64,000 nt of DNA from Actinernus sp. WN-2022 (taxonomy: Eukaryota > Cnidaria > Anthozoa > Actiniaria > Actinernidae). Shown here one piece after another: positions 46,135 through 58,670 of this stretch. The stretch spans positions 4,542,660 to 4,606,659 of the forward strand of contig JAOWCC010000577.1 in the NCBI GenBank assembly GCA_030867875.1, written 5' to 3'. Numbering within the stretch: position 1 is the stretch's first letter; every line of letters begins with the position of its first letter. A program made the position numbers and the translations under genes. The notes below the pieces were generated by a model, which worked only from the letters and a program-made list of their open reading frames with translations, ran no database searches and was not told the DNA's origin.

Positions 46135-47248
46135 TTTTCTTCGCCGATCCAGCACGTGGGATCGCAAGCACGTTTGGTCTCAATTAGTCAATCACCTCTT
46201 GAAGACTTGACTGTATTTTCTTGTGATTTTTTGCACACTACTTCATTTACGCTTTCATATTCATATTCACTTCGTATTAGCAAATTCAACTAATTCTGGA
46301 TTGATTCTGACATTGTATTTCCATTCATCTTTTGAAGAGCTTTCAATATCGCATGTTGCGTTACGGGCGCGAGTCACGGTGCTAGTCACTTATTTTCTCA
46401 TTCTTAGTTTATCGCAAATGCCATATAATAAGCTTCTTATTGACCTCGTCCGCTCGGTTAATAAGAAGTTAATAATTAGGGAACTTATGCAACCAGGACG
46501 GCAACATCTAGGACGACGGCATAAAACAATAGTCTTAATTACAAAATACAATGACTGCACATGAAAATGCACGCAGTCGCCTACATTTTCACCGTTCTCT
46601 GCAGAAACATAACGTGACAACGAGCAGGCACGAGCATGCTGGGTAATACCTAAACGTAGCCTACATCTGCAAAGAGCTTCATGTACGCTCTGTATGTGTA
46701 CTTGTTTAATTTATTCGTCCACGACTGTGAACGACGGCGTGCGGTTGAGGTTCCTTCTCTCTCTTCTTTCACCTCGCACGAAACTAACGCTCGCAACTGA
46801 CTCACAAAATTCTAGCAGATTTGTAACTTGTTAGTGAAAACTTCTCCACCAGCAAATGTCTGCGAGTCGATCTTCCTTGGATCAAGTCTGAAAACCTCAA
46901 ACGTGGTATATATTTACAAGAGTTTATAAGTTATTCTTATAATGCACAATTAAAAGTACGAAGCTTCTAGTGTAGTAGCAGTGTAAATTCTATAAAATAT
47001 ATTCTTGTATACACGTACTTCAAATGATATATGTGATACTGGGAATGTATAGAACATGAATATGTTGCCATTTCATTTTGCCAGTACCCTCTAAATTTTC
47101 GCTAGTGCAAAATATCCAACCAGCAGACATTTGCTAGTGGGTTTAGAAGTTAAGTTCGAGCCCTACCTTGCCAAGGTAGAGGGGAATATGTCTAGCAGAT
47201 TAACTCATACTATTCATATCGGTTAGTACTATAGATATATGTTCTAAC
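46135..47248. other. Intron 2 of the SOD-repeat gene, left of exon 2
   Basis: Non-coding; includes a copy of the gcaaccaggacggc dispersed repeat at 46489. No further recombinase or SOD sequence. Confidence 0.6.
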
Positions 47249-48454
47249 CTGTTCCAGAAGGCGGGCTGAGACTCAATGTTATTCCATATGGATTCAGGTG
47301 TTGACCGACGACCGCTGAACTGCAAGCCAGTGTCCCCGTCATGCCCTTATATGGAGGATTAGGATACTGATGAACATGGTAACCTTCCGCCATACTCCTT
47401 AGATTCATAATACTAATGTTCACCATGGTTGGATCGAACGGAGATGCTTGAGAAAACACGAATGTTCCTGAAACTCCCTCATTTGCGCTGCTTTCAAACA
47501 GAGCCTTGGCTTTCCTGGATTGAACTTTTAAGATATCGGCACAAGCGACTGGAACTGTGGAATTTGCCATGTCGTAGAGAACTAAAGAGTGACTAACCAC
47601 AGTCTTGCTACCAATGATTGGAAGATTAAGATCTGTTAGAGCGGCTTGGGTACTCGAGCGTCCTGTAGTTGCAGCAGTCACGTTGACAGAGCTGACTTTA
47701 GCGGTTAAATCTCCGACCTTGCAATTTCCATGATTCGTGGTGCTACAGCTCGATGTGTCACTCACTGAGTAAGGGTTAAACACCGCTCCTGCCTTAGTAC
47801 ACCTGGCTTGCGTGTAATTCTCCCCTACGAGATTTGTTTGGATTTTCCAGTTTAACGTCTTCAGAGCAGTTGAACTGTCAACGAAGAAAAGATTCGCATA
47901 AAGCAACGTGTTGCTGCCTTCGGTTGCCTGTCTGAAATACACAGAACCTGCAACTGGACCTTTGAAGGTTGCCAATGCCGTTGCAGCAGGCTGCATACTT
48001 GTAATCAGAGCACAAGCCTTTGGTGTCCCTGCTGTTGTGCTCAGCACCAAAGCACGTTGGAAGACGTTGTTTAATCCAGTTAACGGAAGCTTCGAGTCAG
48101 ACAAAGTCGAGCTTAAATTGCCTTGAGTAATAGAACCAAATTTTCCAGTCAAGTCACCAATGGCGCAGTGCTGTCGTTGTAACTGCGAGCACGAGCCGCT
48201 GGCCGAGTTATCAGGATCAAAAACAGCACCAACAGCACTACTAGAGCATGTTTGTGAAGCATTACCCTGGTACATGACTGGAAGGGTATGGATTCGCCAG
48301 TTCAATGTCTCGTTAACACCTTTCAGGTCGAGGATGATGCTGGTTGGGTTTGATGCCGTTGACTGGGTAAACTTCACAGTACCTTTGACACCAGACATAC
48401 TGAAAGTTGCCATGTATATAGTACCTTGGGCTGGCCCAGAAAGGAACAGGAACC
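47249..48454 (-). CDS. SOD-repeat gene, exon 2 (secreted copper/zinc-SOD-like repeats)
   Basis: Largest exon, 1206 nt (residues 16-418), acceptor tttttctttcag, donor ACAG|GTTAGA. It encodes SOD-like repeats 1, 2 and most of 3. Repeats keep structural marks: GTVKFTQ/GSVYFRQ/GTFVFSQ strands, a Cys before A-V-F-P or Q-H-L-N-P, C-x-GDLTGK, and LPL-G. The copper HxH motif reads WRIHT in repeat 1 and WKIQT in repeat 2, so these two have lost ligands. Repeat 3 has HVH (375, 377) and GQH (401), and exon 3 adds His466. The family, copper-only SOD-repeat proteins, dismutes superoxide outside the cell; activity here would rest on repeats 3 and 4. Many N-x-S/T sites suit secretion. Exons 1-7 total 2013 nt, giving 670 residues. 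Confidence 0.9.
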
Positions 48455-48654
48455 CTGAAAGAAAAAATGACATTTCATAAGGGTATTCTTAGCCACTGCG
48501 CGAGGATGCCCGATGTTTTGAGCGATAGCCCTTTGATAAAATAAAATAAATATTTTATTTGTTATAGCAGGCTGAGTATTACAGCTTAAAGCTGGTGGAG
48601 GCCTGCTTTTACTCCTCACACATTAACTGTTTTGGACACACTACACTCGACTCA

Positions 48655-48840
48655 CGGTTGATTTTTACGGAGGGAGGTAACCGGAGAACCCGGAGAAAAA
48701 CCCTCGAATGCAGATAAGGAATCAACAACAAACCTAACTCACATACGGTGACCGAGCCGGGAATCGAACCCGAGCCGGACCACAGCGGTGAGAGGCGAGT
48801 GTTTTACCACTGCACCAACCTGAATCCCCTGCGCCAACCT
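48655..48840 (-). mobile_element. tRNA-derived SINE, minus strand
   Basis: Read on the minus strand it has A box ggtgcagtggtaaaacac, B box ggttcgattcc, then ctccgggttctccggttacc, as in the copy at 13296. Lies in intron 1, about 200 bp upstream of exon 2. Confidence 0.82.
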
Positions 48841-49117
48841 GCATCGTCAGAGAAAAAGACAATTGACTAGCGCTCATGAGAAACTTGTCCCCCACCCGGG
48901 TTATCATACATGCACACCTTATTTACACCTGATGGTAACATGGAAATAACCACTGTCATCTCAAACAGTACCTATAAATCAACACATATATGAAGTCATG
49001 CCTTCAGAGCCTCGTACAGAGCCTCGTATAGGGAAATATAATTTTCAATTTTCAAACTTCTACAGTTTACTTAGTACCCAAACATCCTCTTTTAGAGGAA
49101 ATAGTTATTTCTCTTTA

Positions 49118-50484
49118 AAACCTTGACATTATGTAAATTACGTGTGAATAAGGTGTGCTCCTGGTATATACAATACCAATAGACTACATAATCAATAAAC
49201 TACATTGTGGCGTGAAACCTTGACATTATGTAAATTACGTGTGAATAAGGTGTGCTCCTGGTATATATGCAATACCAATAGACTACATAATCAATAAACT
49301 ACATTGTGGCGTGAAACCTTGACATTATGTAAATTACGTGTGAATAAGGTGTGCTCCTGGTATATACAATACCAATAGACTACATAATCAATAAACTACA
49401 TTGTGGCGTGATACCTTGACATTATGTAAATTACGTGTGAATAAGGTGTGCTCCTGGTATATACAATACCAATAGACTACATAATCAATAAACTACATTG
49501 TGGCGTGAAACCTTGACATTATGTAAATTACGTGTGAATAAGGTGTGCTCCTGGTATATATGCAATACCAATAGACTACATAATCAATAAACTACATTGT
49601 GGCGTGAAACCTTGACATTATGTAAATTACGTGTGAATAAGGTGTGCTCCTGGTATATACAATACCAATAGACTACATAATCAATAAACTACATTGTGGC
49701 GTGATACCTTGACATTATGTAAATTACGTGTGAATAAGGTGTGCTCCTGGTATATACAATACCAATAGACTACATAATCAATAAACTACATTGTGGCGTG
49801 ATACCTTGACATTATGTAAATTACGTGTGAATAAGGTGTGCTCCTGGTATATACAATACCAATAGACTACATAATCAATAAACTACATTGTGGCGTGATA
49901 CCTTGACATTATGTAAATTACGTGTGAATAAGGTGTGCTCCTGGTATATACAATACCAATAGACTACATAATCAATAAACTACATTGTGGCGTGATACCT
50001 TGACATTATGTAAATTACGTGTGAATAAGGTGTGCTCCTGGTATATACAATACCAATAGACTACATAATCAATAAACTACATTGTGGCGTGATACCTTGA
50101 CATTATGTAAATTACGTGTGAATAAGGTGTGCTCCTGGTATATACAATACCAATAGACTACATAATCAATAAACTACATTGTGGCGTGATACCTTGACAT
50201 TATGTAAATTACGTGTGAATAAGATGTGCTCCTGGTATATACAATACCAATAGACTACATAATCAATAAACTACATTGTGGCGTGATACCTTGACATTAT
50301 GTAAATTACGTGTGAATAAGGTGTGCTCCTGGTATATACAATACCAATAGACTACATAATCAATAAACTACATTGTGGCGTGATACCTTGACATTATGTA
50401 AATTACGTGTGAATAAGGTGTGCTCCTGGTATATACAATACCAATAGACTACATAATCAATAAACTACATTGTGGCGTGATACT
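49118..50484. repeat. 97-bp satellite array
   Basis: Fourteen tandem copies of a 97-bp unit (99 bp in two copies), including ccttgacattatgtaaatta, cgtgtgaataaggtgtgctc and actacattgtggcgtgata. Copies are almost identical, implying recent expansion or homogenisation. Contiguous units without spacers. Lies in intron 1 of the SOD-repeat gene. Confidence 0.96.
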
Positions 50485-53400
50485 TCGTCCGCGGACATTA
50501 TCTGTTCCGAGAAGAGAACAGTTCTGAGCTTCGAGGTCAGATATGTCCAAGGACAAATACCATGGTTTATTTCGACGCTATACAATGTAGGTTTAAAATA
50601 TTATCATTCTTCGAATATTTTCTTTGCCGCGCGCTTACGCTCACAGAGGGTGTATCAATACAAGGTGTATAAATACAATAACCTATTTGTGGCGTCGAAA
50701 TATACCCTGATATTTCGTCCGCGGACATTAACTGATTGAGAAGAGAACACTTCCCGATAGCGAAGCAGAGGGAAACTGTGAGCTTCGAGGATCAGATACA
50801 TTGTATATAGAGGATATTTACCCAAGTGGGCTTTGGCAGATTATTGCCCTTTGCTGGACAAGGCCTTTGTTTGCCATATATTTTGTAATAAAATCATCAA
50901 TTTAAATAACATTAACGCAGCACATAGCCAAAAAATGTATCCAACACTTTGTGTTAGTGTAATGCCTTTTGTCCCAGCAAACGGAGCTAGCCCTGCCAAT
51001 AGTTTATTATTATTAACTATTAAATGCAGGGGGTTGGTTCGAAGATATGAAGTTTATCCTCGAGAGTTGAAAACATTTCACGAGAGAGTGCAGCGAAGGT
51101 CAAATTTCATATCTTCAAACCACCGTGCAATTTTCTTTCTATTATATGTACAATTAAACTGCTCCAAGAACCCTATCTATTCATTTTACTAAAGGTAATA
51201 CAACCTATTATCGGACAGTTTACTTTGATCGCTTCCAATCGTATAACGAAGAGGACTAGTGCCAGGTACTACGTTTGCATAACCGGATTCCTTTCAAATT
51301 TCACTATTCTCCATGAAAATCGACTTAAGATATCCGTTGTTGACAAACCCATTATCGGACACATCAATCTAATATCGGACAGTCAATATCTGTTATCGGA
51401 CACTCGATGTTTCTGCGCTTTGTAACCAAGGGAAAACCTTTAAAACATGTTTGGATTGAGCAAGACTATTCAGCGACTATTTAGGCCAGCCCTGTAAAAC
51501 CCCCCGGGGGAGTACTCCATTATATGGGCTATACGGGTATGTGCCGCGGGATAGGGTATGGTTTTTGAGCTGCCGAGGTCTGGGATAGGGTATCCTTTTT
51601 ACGGTTTTGGGCTGGGAAACGGTATGGATTTTGATATACTTGTTGACGCCATGCTTAGCGCTCTATCGGCCACACTACAAAACAAAACAACGGCTTTCGT
51701 AGAGTGCATGCAATATATGCATGAAAAGTGCAAAATCTAATTTGTGCTAAATTGCGCATAATGCCTGGTCGGTCATCCATAAATGTGTTCAGTCAGCCAT
51801 AAATGTGCCCACCCGTGCACGAAGAAGGATCAGTGTCTACAAAACGTTTATTACACACTTCAACTTTCATTCATTTTCATTTAAAGTCTCTACTCGGGCT
51901 TCTAGCAATAAAGAACCTTGTTATAACAAATATGTGGCACTCGGGAGGGAATAAAAGTTTAAACCCAAACGTGTTTTTGAGTCTTTGATGATGTGTGCTC
52001 TTCAAATCTATTTCTCGACTTTTGTCTTGATTTTATCTAGCTTGTGAAAATGCACGTGAACGGTGACTATTTCATGGTCGAGGCGTTTTCGCATGCATTT
52101 CGTCTGGTGTTGATCAATTTCTTGCTACCCCTACCATACATAGCGCTAAATTGCACTAATTAAATAGCACTGTTTCACGCACATATATATTGCATGCACT
52201 CTAGTGTAATTTTAATTAAAAACTGTTCGGTATCTGGACTCTTTCGTATGGTGTATTCACTGATATGTCCAGCTCGCGGAGAAATAATATCGGGTCACGT
52301 GACGCATTCCACCAGTCACGCAAGAGAAAATAGTTCATGGGTTATAAATGCTATTATCAATACACCCAGCGTTCAACTTCGCCAATACTGCAGACTAGTT
52401 TTTACATTGGTTATCTTCAGGAGCCCATTACCCGGAGCGTCCATCTCCCATATATTTATATATTTGAGTTGGCGTATTTACACATTGGGCTATTTATACT
52501 TCATACTTCATACTTTATTCATCTTTCCTTAAAAAGGCTTTTCAAAGACAAAGTACAAATACAATACAACTACAGTGTACATGATAATTTGGATTACATC
52601 TATTAATTTAACCAATTTTGAGTTTGATATAATTTGCTCTTCAGCTTTCGCTTGAAACTTAAAACGTCTTTACTTAATTTCAGTTCATTATCTAGTGAGT
52701 TCCATATTATAGAACCAGGTTTAATTGTTATATATACAATGTATCTGAACGAACGGATCAGGTTATTATCTTCGCCGTTATTGCTTTTTCTTTCAAACAA
52801 AGAAAACATTTATTCGTGGAAAAAACATTAGGAAACACATTTATTCGTGGGAACAAAATCTAAAAATAGCCCAAGGTGCAATTACGCCAACTCACAGATA
52901 TAGTATATATGGACGCTCCGAGCAATGGGCTCCTGTTATCGTCTAATAAGAAATTCCAAAACATCTTACCCACAATTCTTTGTGAAAGAAAAACCTTCAA
53001 CCGCTTTTCAAATTGGAGTAGAGAGGTTTAGAATAGCAAAAACAAGCAAATAACATGAATGGATGAATTGTGCGTGTTATTTTGACTGTTAGGCTCGCAA
53101 TGAAATGTGGTCCAATGTGCAGCCGCCATCTTTTGCGCATGGTGGATTACAGTCCACACGAATCCCACACTACATCCGAATGCCATTCTAAATCCGTAAA
53201 TATCACATCTCTTGAGACCACAACCCTAAGAAAATTACATGTAGTACCAACAAAAACCCTTATCCAATCAGATTTTGTATCTGTAAATAGTACATTTTGC
53301 ATGGAAACCATAACAACAACACATTTATTTCTACAGTATTTGAACATTACATTGAAGTATAAAAAGGTAAATGAAATAAGTATGAACTGGAGCTACATGT

Positions 53401-54060
53401 AATCGAGTCAGGTAGCCATAACCCAAGAAATATAGAAGTAGACCCCACCCCAGACTCCTTTAATGAAGAAAATAAATTTCCTAATTTTTCCATTACCAAA
53501 CACAAACTTTCAACTGTGGGCATATCATCAGGTTTGGAATAGTGTAGGCGTTGTATGTGAGTGGCTTAAAGTTGGGCCCAAAAGTGTTTCCATGGCAACA
53601 TCATGATTTCCACATTGATGTGCGTTTTCCTTAGTACCACGCAGTGCAAAGCTTCAACGGTTTTTACCTACTATTTGCAGAGATATTCTTCGTTTTGTTA
53701 TTTGACTTCAAGGCTGAGTTCACAGTCACCATCTAATTTGCATATTCTCAAAACCTTAATATCTCTGGACTGAAATGAGATACATAAAATGCCATTATTC
53801 CCCATTTCGAAAGTATTTTCAAATGTAATCTTAATTTTAATGACGAAAATTTCGCTTCATAGGCACTTTAAGGCAAATGAAACCAATCAGACATCTACAG
53901 GGATATCCCATGGCTGATTCCAAGTGCCTATGAATCAAAAAGTAAGTTGATCTCATTTGACCCTTGCAAAAGAGATTAACTGTGATGTCATTTGATGGAC
54001 ACAGTCTGGAGAAAAATCACAAAATAAACAACATCTCTGCAAATAGTAGGTAAAAACAAG
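50485..54060. other. Intron 1, no gene seen
   Basis: Contains two copies of cttcgtccgcggacatta (about 50484 and 50715), a hairpin near 51028-51118 (ttcgaagatatgaa arms), a dispersed repeat at 51500-51610 rich in gggatagggtatg, and a relative of the 23660 element at 52860-52950. Short ORFs have no support. Confidence 0.5.
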
Positions 54061-54192
54061 AAGGGCTGTGTGCAAAAAGGGCATAAGTGACTCCTGATCA
54101 CATTCTACATTATCCTTCAATTTCTTTGTTTCTAAGGGATAATTTAGAATGTGATCAAGAGACACTTCCACCCTTTTTGCACACAGCCCTTC
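54061..54192. repeat. Hairpin repeat
   Basis: Arms aagggctgtgtgcaaaaagg and its complement extend about 55 bp each (also gatcacattctacattatcc and complement). Directly abuts the MITE at 54193. Confidence 0.75.
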
Positions 54193-54522
54193 AATTACCC
54201 TATATCATTATGACGTCACAGCTTGTTTATGAGGGGGACAGAATCGACTTGAACAATAGAATTTTGAACTAAATCTGCTCTGCTGAGAAAAAATTAACTT
54301 TGAATTGTCTGGTTTCCAGATATCAGCTGTATCAATGTTTATCCCACAATATTTACCGTATTTGGTGGCTGTTACCGCTATTCTATGTTCTACAAAATGC
54401 GTTTGATAGCTATTTCCTTTGTGTTGTTGCTGTTTTGTCCCCCTCCCACGTGCACGACCGTGATCCTTAGCGTTTAAACAATAGATTGTTTTGATTTGAT
54501 GTCATAATGATATAGGTCAATT
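54193..54522 (+). mobile_element. 330-bp MITE, copy A
   Basis: Termini aattaccctatatcattatg and complement. The whole element is about 90 percent identical, in inverted orientation, to 58671-58994. Confidence 0.8.
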
Positions 54523-54920
54523 GAAACTTATTTTGTCAACAGAGCATGAATTTTCACTTTTTTAAATAAATGATCTTCAATGAAAACGGAATGTCATGGA
54601 CGTTACAGTCAAAACAGCCAATTTTCTTCTTCACAACTGAATTGCTGTGAACCATACGACCTACCAAACAAACAAGGGTATTTCTATTTAGGGTTATGGT
54701 GACATTTAAATTATATGTTGCCATAATTTAATTATATAAAATCACTGGTCACTGGTCCCTATTGCAACCACTGAATAACTAATTCATCTTACTGCTGCTA
54801 TACATGTATATAAAAGCTGAATAATTTTGAACAATTGATTTTATATTCACTTGCATAAAAATGCAATGTCATTAGAATGTACTGTTTTTTTGTATAAATT
54901 CTTATGTCATATAGTTGAAC

Positions 54921-55279
54921 CATAGGCAGCCCAGGATCATGGCATTTGTATAATTTTTTAAATCAATAACAGCCTAATATATGACTAATTGCTCCACATA
55001 TAGTAACAGTGCTTATATACATGTACATTTTCCATTCTCCATATTTAACACCAATATTCAATAAAATTCTACCAAACGTGTGTCTTGGTGTGGTTCTTGT
55101 TGATGTCTGGATGGAGTTTCAGAGAATTCGGTCAATTTTTCCTTCCCCTCTCCCTTCCTTAGTAGGGGTAAACACTGTTACTTATATATGTGGAACAATT
55201 AGCCATGCATATATCAGGCTGTTATTGATTTTGTAGTTTTTTTTACAAATACAAATGCCATGATCCTGGGCTGCCTGTG
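54921..55279. mobile_element. 359-bp MITE with 7-bp duplication
   Basis: Inverted arms of about 95 bp starting cataggcagcccaggatcat, flanked by GTTGAAC on both sides (54914-54920 and 55280-55286). No ORF belongs to it. Confidence 0.72.
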
Positions 55280-55283
55280 GTTG

Positions 55284-55975
55284 AACCTTGTTAATCCAGA
55301 CACCGAACTGGGACGGAGTCAAGTGTCCATATTATAGAGGTGTCCGTATTATGTATTATGTTTTATGTATGGGGATTATAGATCTTAGTACAGTCGAACC
55401 TCGTTAATACGGACACAGAAGGGACGGACCCAAGTTTCCATATTATAGAGGTGTCTGTATTATGTTTTATGTATGGGATTATAGATCTTAGTACATTGGA
55501 ACCTTGTTAATACGGACACCGAACTGGGACGGAGTCAAGTGTCCATATTATAGAGGTGTCCGTATTATGTATTATGTTTTATGTATGGGGATTATAGATC
55601 TTAGTACAGTCGAACCTCGTTAATACAGACACCGAAGGGATGGAGCCAAGTGTCCATATTATAGAGGTGTCCGTATTATGTTTTATGTATAGGATTATTG
55701 ATCTTAGTACAGTTGAACCTCTTTAATACAGACACCGAAAGGATGGAGCCAAGTGTCCATATTATACACGTAGATGTGTCTGTATTACATTGTATTATGT
55801 TTTATGTATGGGATTATATATCTTAGTACAGTCAAACCTTGTTAATACGGACACCGAAGGGATGGACCCAAGTGTCCATATTATAGAGGTGACTCTAGAA
55901 CTGTTCGTAATAAGTTGTCCTTATCATAGAGGCATCCGTAAGGGGAGGTTTGACTGTATACATAAACATTGTATG
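55284..55975. repeat. 113-bp array of palindromic units
   Basis: Six diverged copies of a unit with cgaacctcgttaatacggac, tccatattatagaggtgtcc and gggattatagatcttagtac. Each unit holds inverted segments (taatacggacacc and ggtgtccgtatta), and the array ends in ggtttgactgt, so it probably arose from a MITE. Confidence 0.88.
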
Positions 55976-56636
55976 CTATATCATAAATTCTAAATTCTCT
56001 AGAATTAATTAAGCTCTGATCTGACAACTTTCTAAACTTTCTGATCCCTTTATTCCTCTCCCCCACTGTGTGCATAGTCATATTTTACAATGTAATTGAG
56101 CTTATGCAGCCATGCAGGTCAAATACAACCGCATGTATTGGAAGTCAGGCAAGCATTATAATTAAGACATGTTTATATTAGTTATAAATACAATGTATGA
56201 CAATTCAATATGTTGAATTGGCTGCATGTATAAAATGTTTGGAAAACTGCACGTACAATGTAAGACGATATAGATACACACCTAACTTAGCTTTTAACAA
56301 ACTGTTGTGGACATTATACTAAAAACAATTAGGCCTGTAAGTGATCAAGTCAAACATTCACATGATGTTTTTGATTTTATTTGCATTCATTATAATTGGC
56401 ATAAATCAAAACCTGACTGCTGCGAGATCATGAAAATGGAGTGAATTCATAAGACTTGTGGGTAGTTTAAAGACTTTGCATGGATTTTTAACAAATATAT
56501 TAGTTTGAAATTCAATCGTGCATGACGTCATCAAATCATGCTCGAATACACAAATTCATCTAGACTAGATTATGTTGTGAAGACTCAGTTTTCATGTTAT
56601 TAAACTTATTACGAAGTTTGTAATCGTCTCTAGAAT

Positions 56637-56939
56637 TGGGCTATTCCATTAAAAATCCGCACCCCCCCTATCGAGGAATCATATTTTTACCAAAAACGCA
56701 AACCCCCTGAAGAAATTGGAAAATGTGCTATACCCCTGAAGAAATCCACCAAAAATGGCCCGATTATGTCGACCCCCTGAAGAATTCCATGCTCTGATCG
56801 GGTTTAACCCCTGAAGAATTTACTTTTTTTGGGGTGAACCAAAGAATTCCACAATTTTTTTTGTCAGACCCCTGAAGAAATCCAACTAAAATCCAAGTTC
56901 CTCGATAGGGGGGGTACATTTTTTTAATGGAATAGCCCA
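56637..56939. mobile_element. 303-bp MITE
   Basis: Inverted ends tgggctattccattaaaaat and complement, followed inward by a C-rich/G-rich inverted pair. The interior has about six degenerate repeats of cccctgaagaa. Confidence 0.72.
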
Positions 56940-57269
56940 TTCGAGACCGAAGCCCTCAACTTGGCTCAAGTTCTAGTACTTCTCTCTTCAATTCGTCAGT
57001 ACACAGGCGTAGAGTGAATCAACACTAAATGCTTAAAGTCTAAGTGCAGCTTGCACAAACTTTCGACACATTTTCGATGCAGCTAGATCAGCTGGGACAT
57101 AAATTATAAACATTCATTCATTATCTAATACTCTTGTAATGTTATTTGTGGTATATAAAGTCATGGACATGCATGCCAAGCAAATTAATGATGCATGAAA
57201 TGAAGCTTCTTATTAAAAAAAAAAGCTTACATTTGGAGTATGGGATCAAATGCAGTTATTAACTCATAC

Positions 57270-57315
57270 CTGGTATAATAAGTAGGATAACTCCATAAAG
57301 ATTCGGGGGTTTCAT
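57270..57315 (-). CDS. SOD-repeat gene, exon 1 (start and signal peptide)
   Basis: ATG at 57315-57313 in a good context (aacATGaaa). 46 nt encode MKPPNLYGVILLIIP plus one base, donor G|GTATGA. Joined to exon 2 in phase it gives a hydrophobic leader continuing GFLFLSGPAQG, a credible signal peptide with cleavage near 24-26. No other exon in intron 1 was needed to fit. The promoter should lie in 57316-58100, which has no clear TATA box. Confidence 0.8.
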
Positions 57316-57608
57316 GTTTGGCTGGACTTTCTTCTATCGCCGATCCCTGGCCACGCAGATAAATAAAATATGCGCTGTCGTAATTTAATCACCTGATTAA
57401 AACACAGGAAGCCCAAGCTTGAAACTGTAAATTTTGCCGATAGTTATCGATATGCTCCGCTGGCTAAAAGAACGAAAGCTCTCCTATCAAATACAAATTA
57501 CCGAGGACTTCAACTGTTTTAGTAAATAATTTTATAACTTAGTAAACTCACAGTGAATTGCAAATTAAGAAAACTTCAACCTGTTAAAGTCTTAGGCTTA
57601 TCTTTTAA

Positions 57609-57963
57609 GTATATGTAGTTATGATATTGAATCATGTTTGCCGCGTAGCACTAGTAAGTGTAAAGAATGTAATATATAAAGTGGTAAGCTGTAGTGCTAA
57701 GTGTGCACGTCCTACGAGGGAAAGAGAAAAAATCTCTGACCCAAGTGGGACTCGAACCCAACGACCTCCAGGTTACATGTCTGGCGCTCTACCAACTGAG
57801 CTATCAAGTCAGATGAGAGCAATCGTATTGGTGCGTTATATGGGGTCACGGCGATTATATATGTATATGTAGTTATGATATTGAATCATGTTTGCCGCGT
57901 AGCACTAGTAAGTGTAAAGAATGTAATATATAAAGTGGTAAGCTGTAGTGCTAAGTGTGCACG
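57609..57963. repeat. 101-bp direct repeats around a tRNA-like unit
   Basis: 57609-57709 and 57863-57963 are identical 101-bp direct repeats. Between them are 153 bp with a minus-strand tRNA-like sequence at about 57737-57812: A box tagctcagttggtagagcg, B box gggttcgagtccc, and acceptor arms that pair with wobbles. The anticodon stem is imperfect and position 33 is not T, so a tRNA pseudogene or SINE head is likelier than a functional tRNA. Lies 294 bp upstream of the SOD-repeat gene start. Confidence 0.8.
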
Positions 57964-58670
57964 ACTTTATCTTTTAAGTAGTTTTCTTATTTTTGGGGGC
58001 GGCCGCGCCGACAAGAAATAGCAAATACGCATGCGCGTGACGTTTTGCCGCGGTGTGACTCGGGCTAGGCCTTTGGCCTGAGGTACGTTTCGTAGGTTTT
58101 ATGCCACATTTCATTTTGCTCTCGGTCATAATACATACCAACGCAAACACCGTGATCGGTAGGCCAACACTACGTTACACAAGTATACTGAATAGCTGAT
58201 ATTTTAATATATCGAAGTATACGTATACTGAGCGATTTACTAGGAAATACACTATATTTTGGTTGAGCAGTTATGGGTTACTATCCTCTATCGAAATCTG
58301 AAGACATCTGAACTCCTGAACTGTGAAAACAACACTGTCACTCGCCAACACGAAGCCAGAAATACATTAATTTACGATGAGCCAAGCAATATTCAACTCT
58401 CGAGGTAAACTTAAACAAGAAACCTCTCACGGCCGAGGTTTTGGTTGGAGTAATTAAAGGCTTCCAACAATTCTCTTTATAGTTCTGTAATATAATGAGC
58501 AGACTGAAGTTTTGGGAATAAGGGTAAAGCTTTTAATTAGAGATAACCAACAGGCATTTCAGTTTTAAAATAATCTTTAATCCAACATAATACCAATATG
58601 GACGGCGTAATGGACTCGTCAAGAACAGCAGCTAAAGTTACAAAGAGGCACACGAATTGACCACGAATAC
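57964..58670. other. Upstream region, no gene seen
   Basis: Short CpG-rich stretch near 57990-58075 (gcggccgcgccgac), possibly a promoter, on either strand. The remainder is AT-rich with no recognised feature. Confidence 0.4.

Noticed and set aside
47908..48480. Plus-strand ORFs of 72 and 106 codons
   Set aside because: Antisense shadows of SOD-repeat exon 2, which has matching splice sites and clear family motifs on the minus strand.
57737..57812. Functional tRNA gene, Thr- or Tyr-like (minus strand)
   Set aside because: A and B boxes are good, but the anticodon stem has a mismatch and the base before the anticodon does not fit; the setting between direct repeats favours a SINE or pseudogene.
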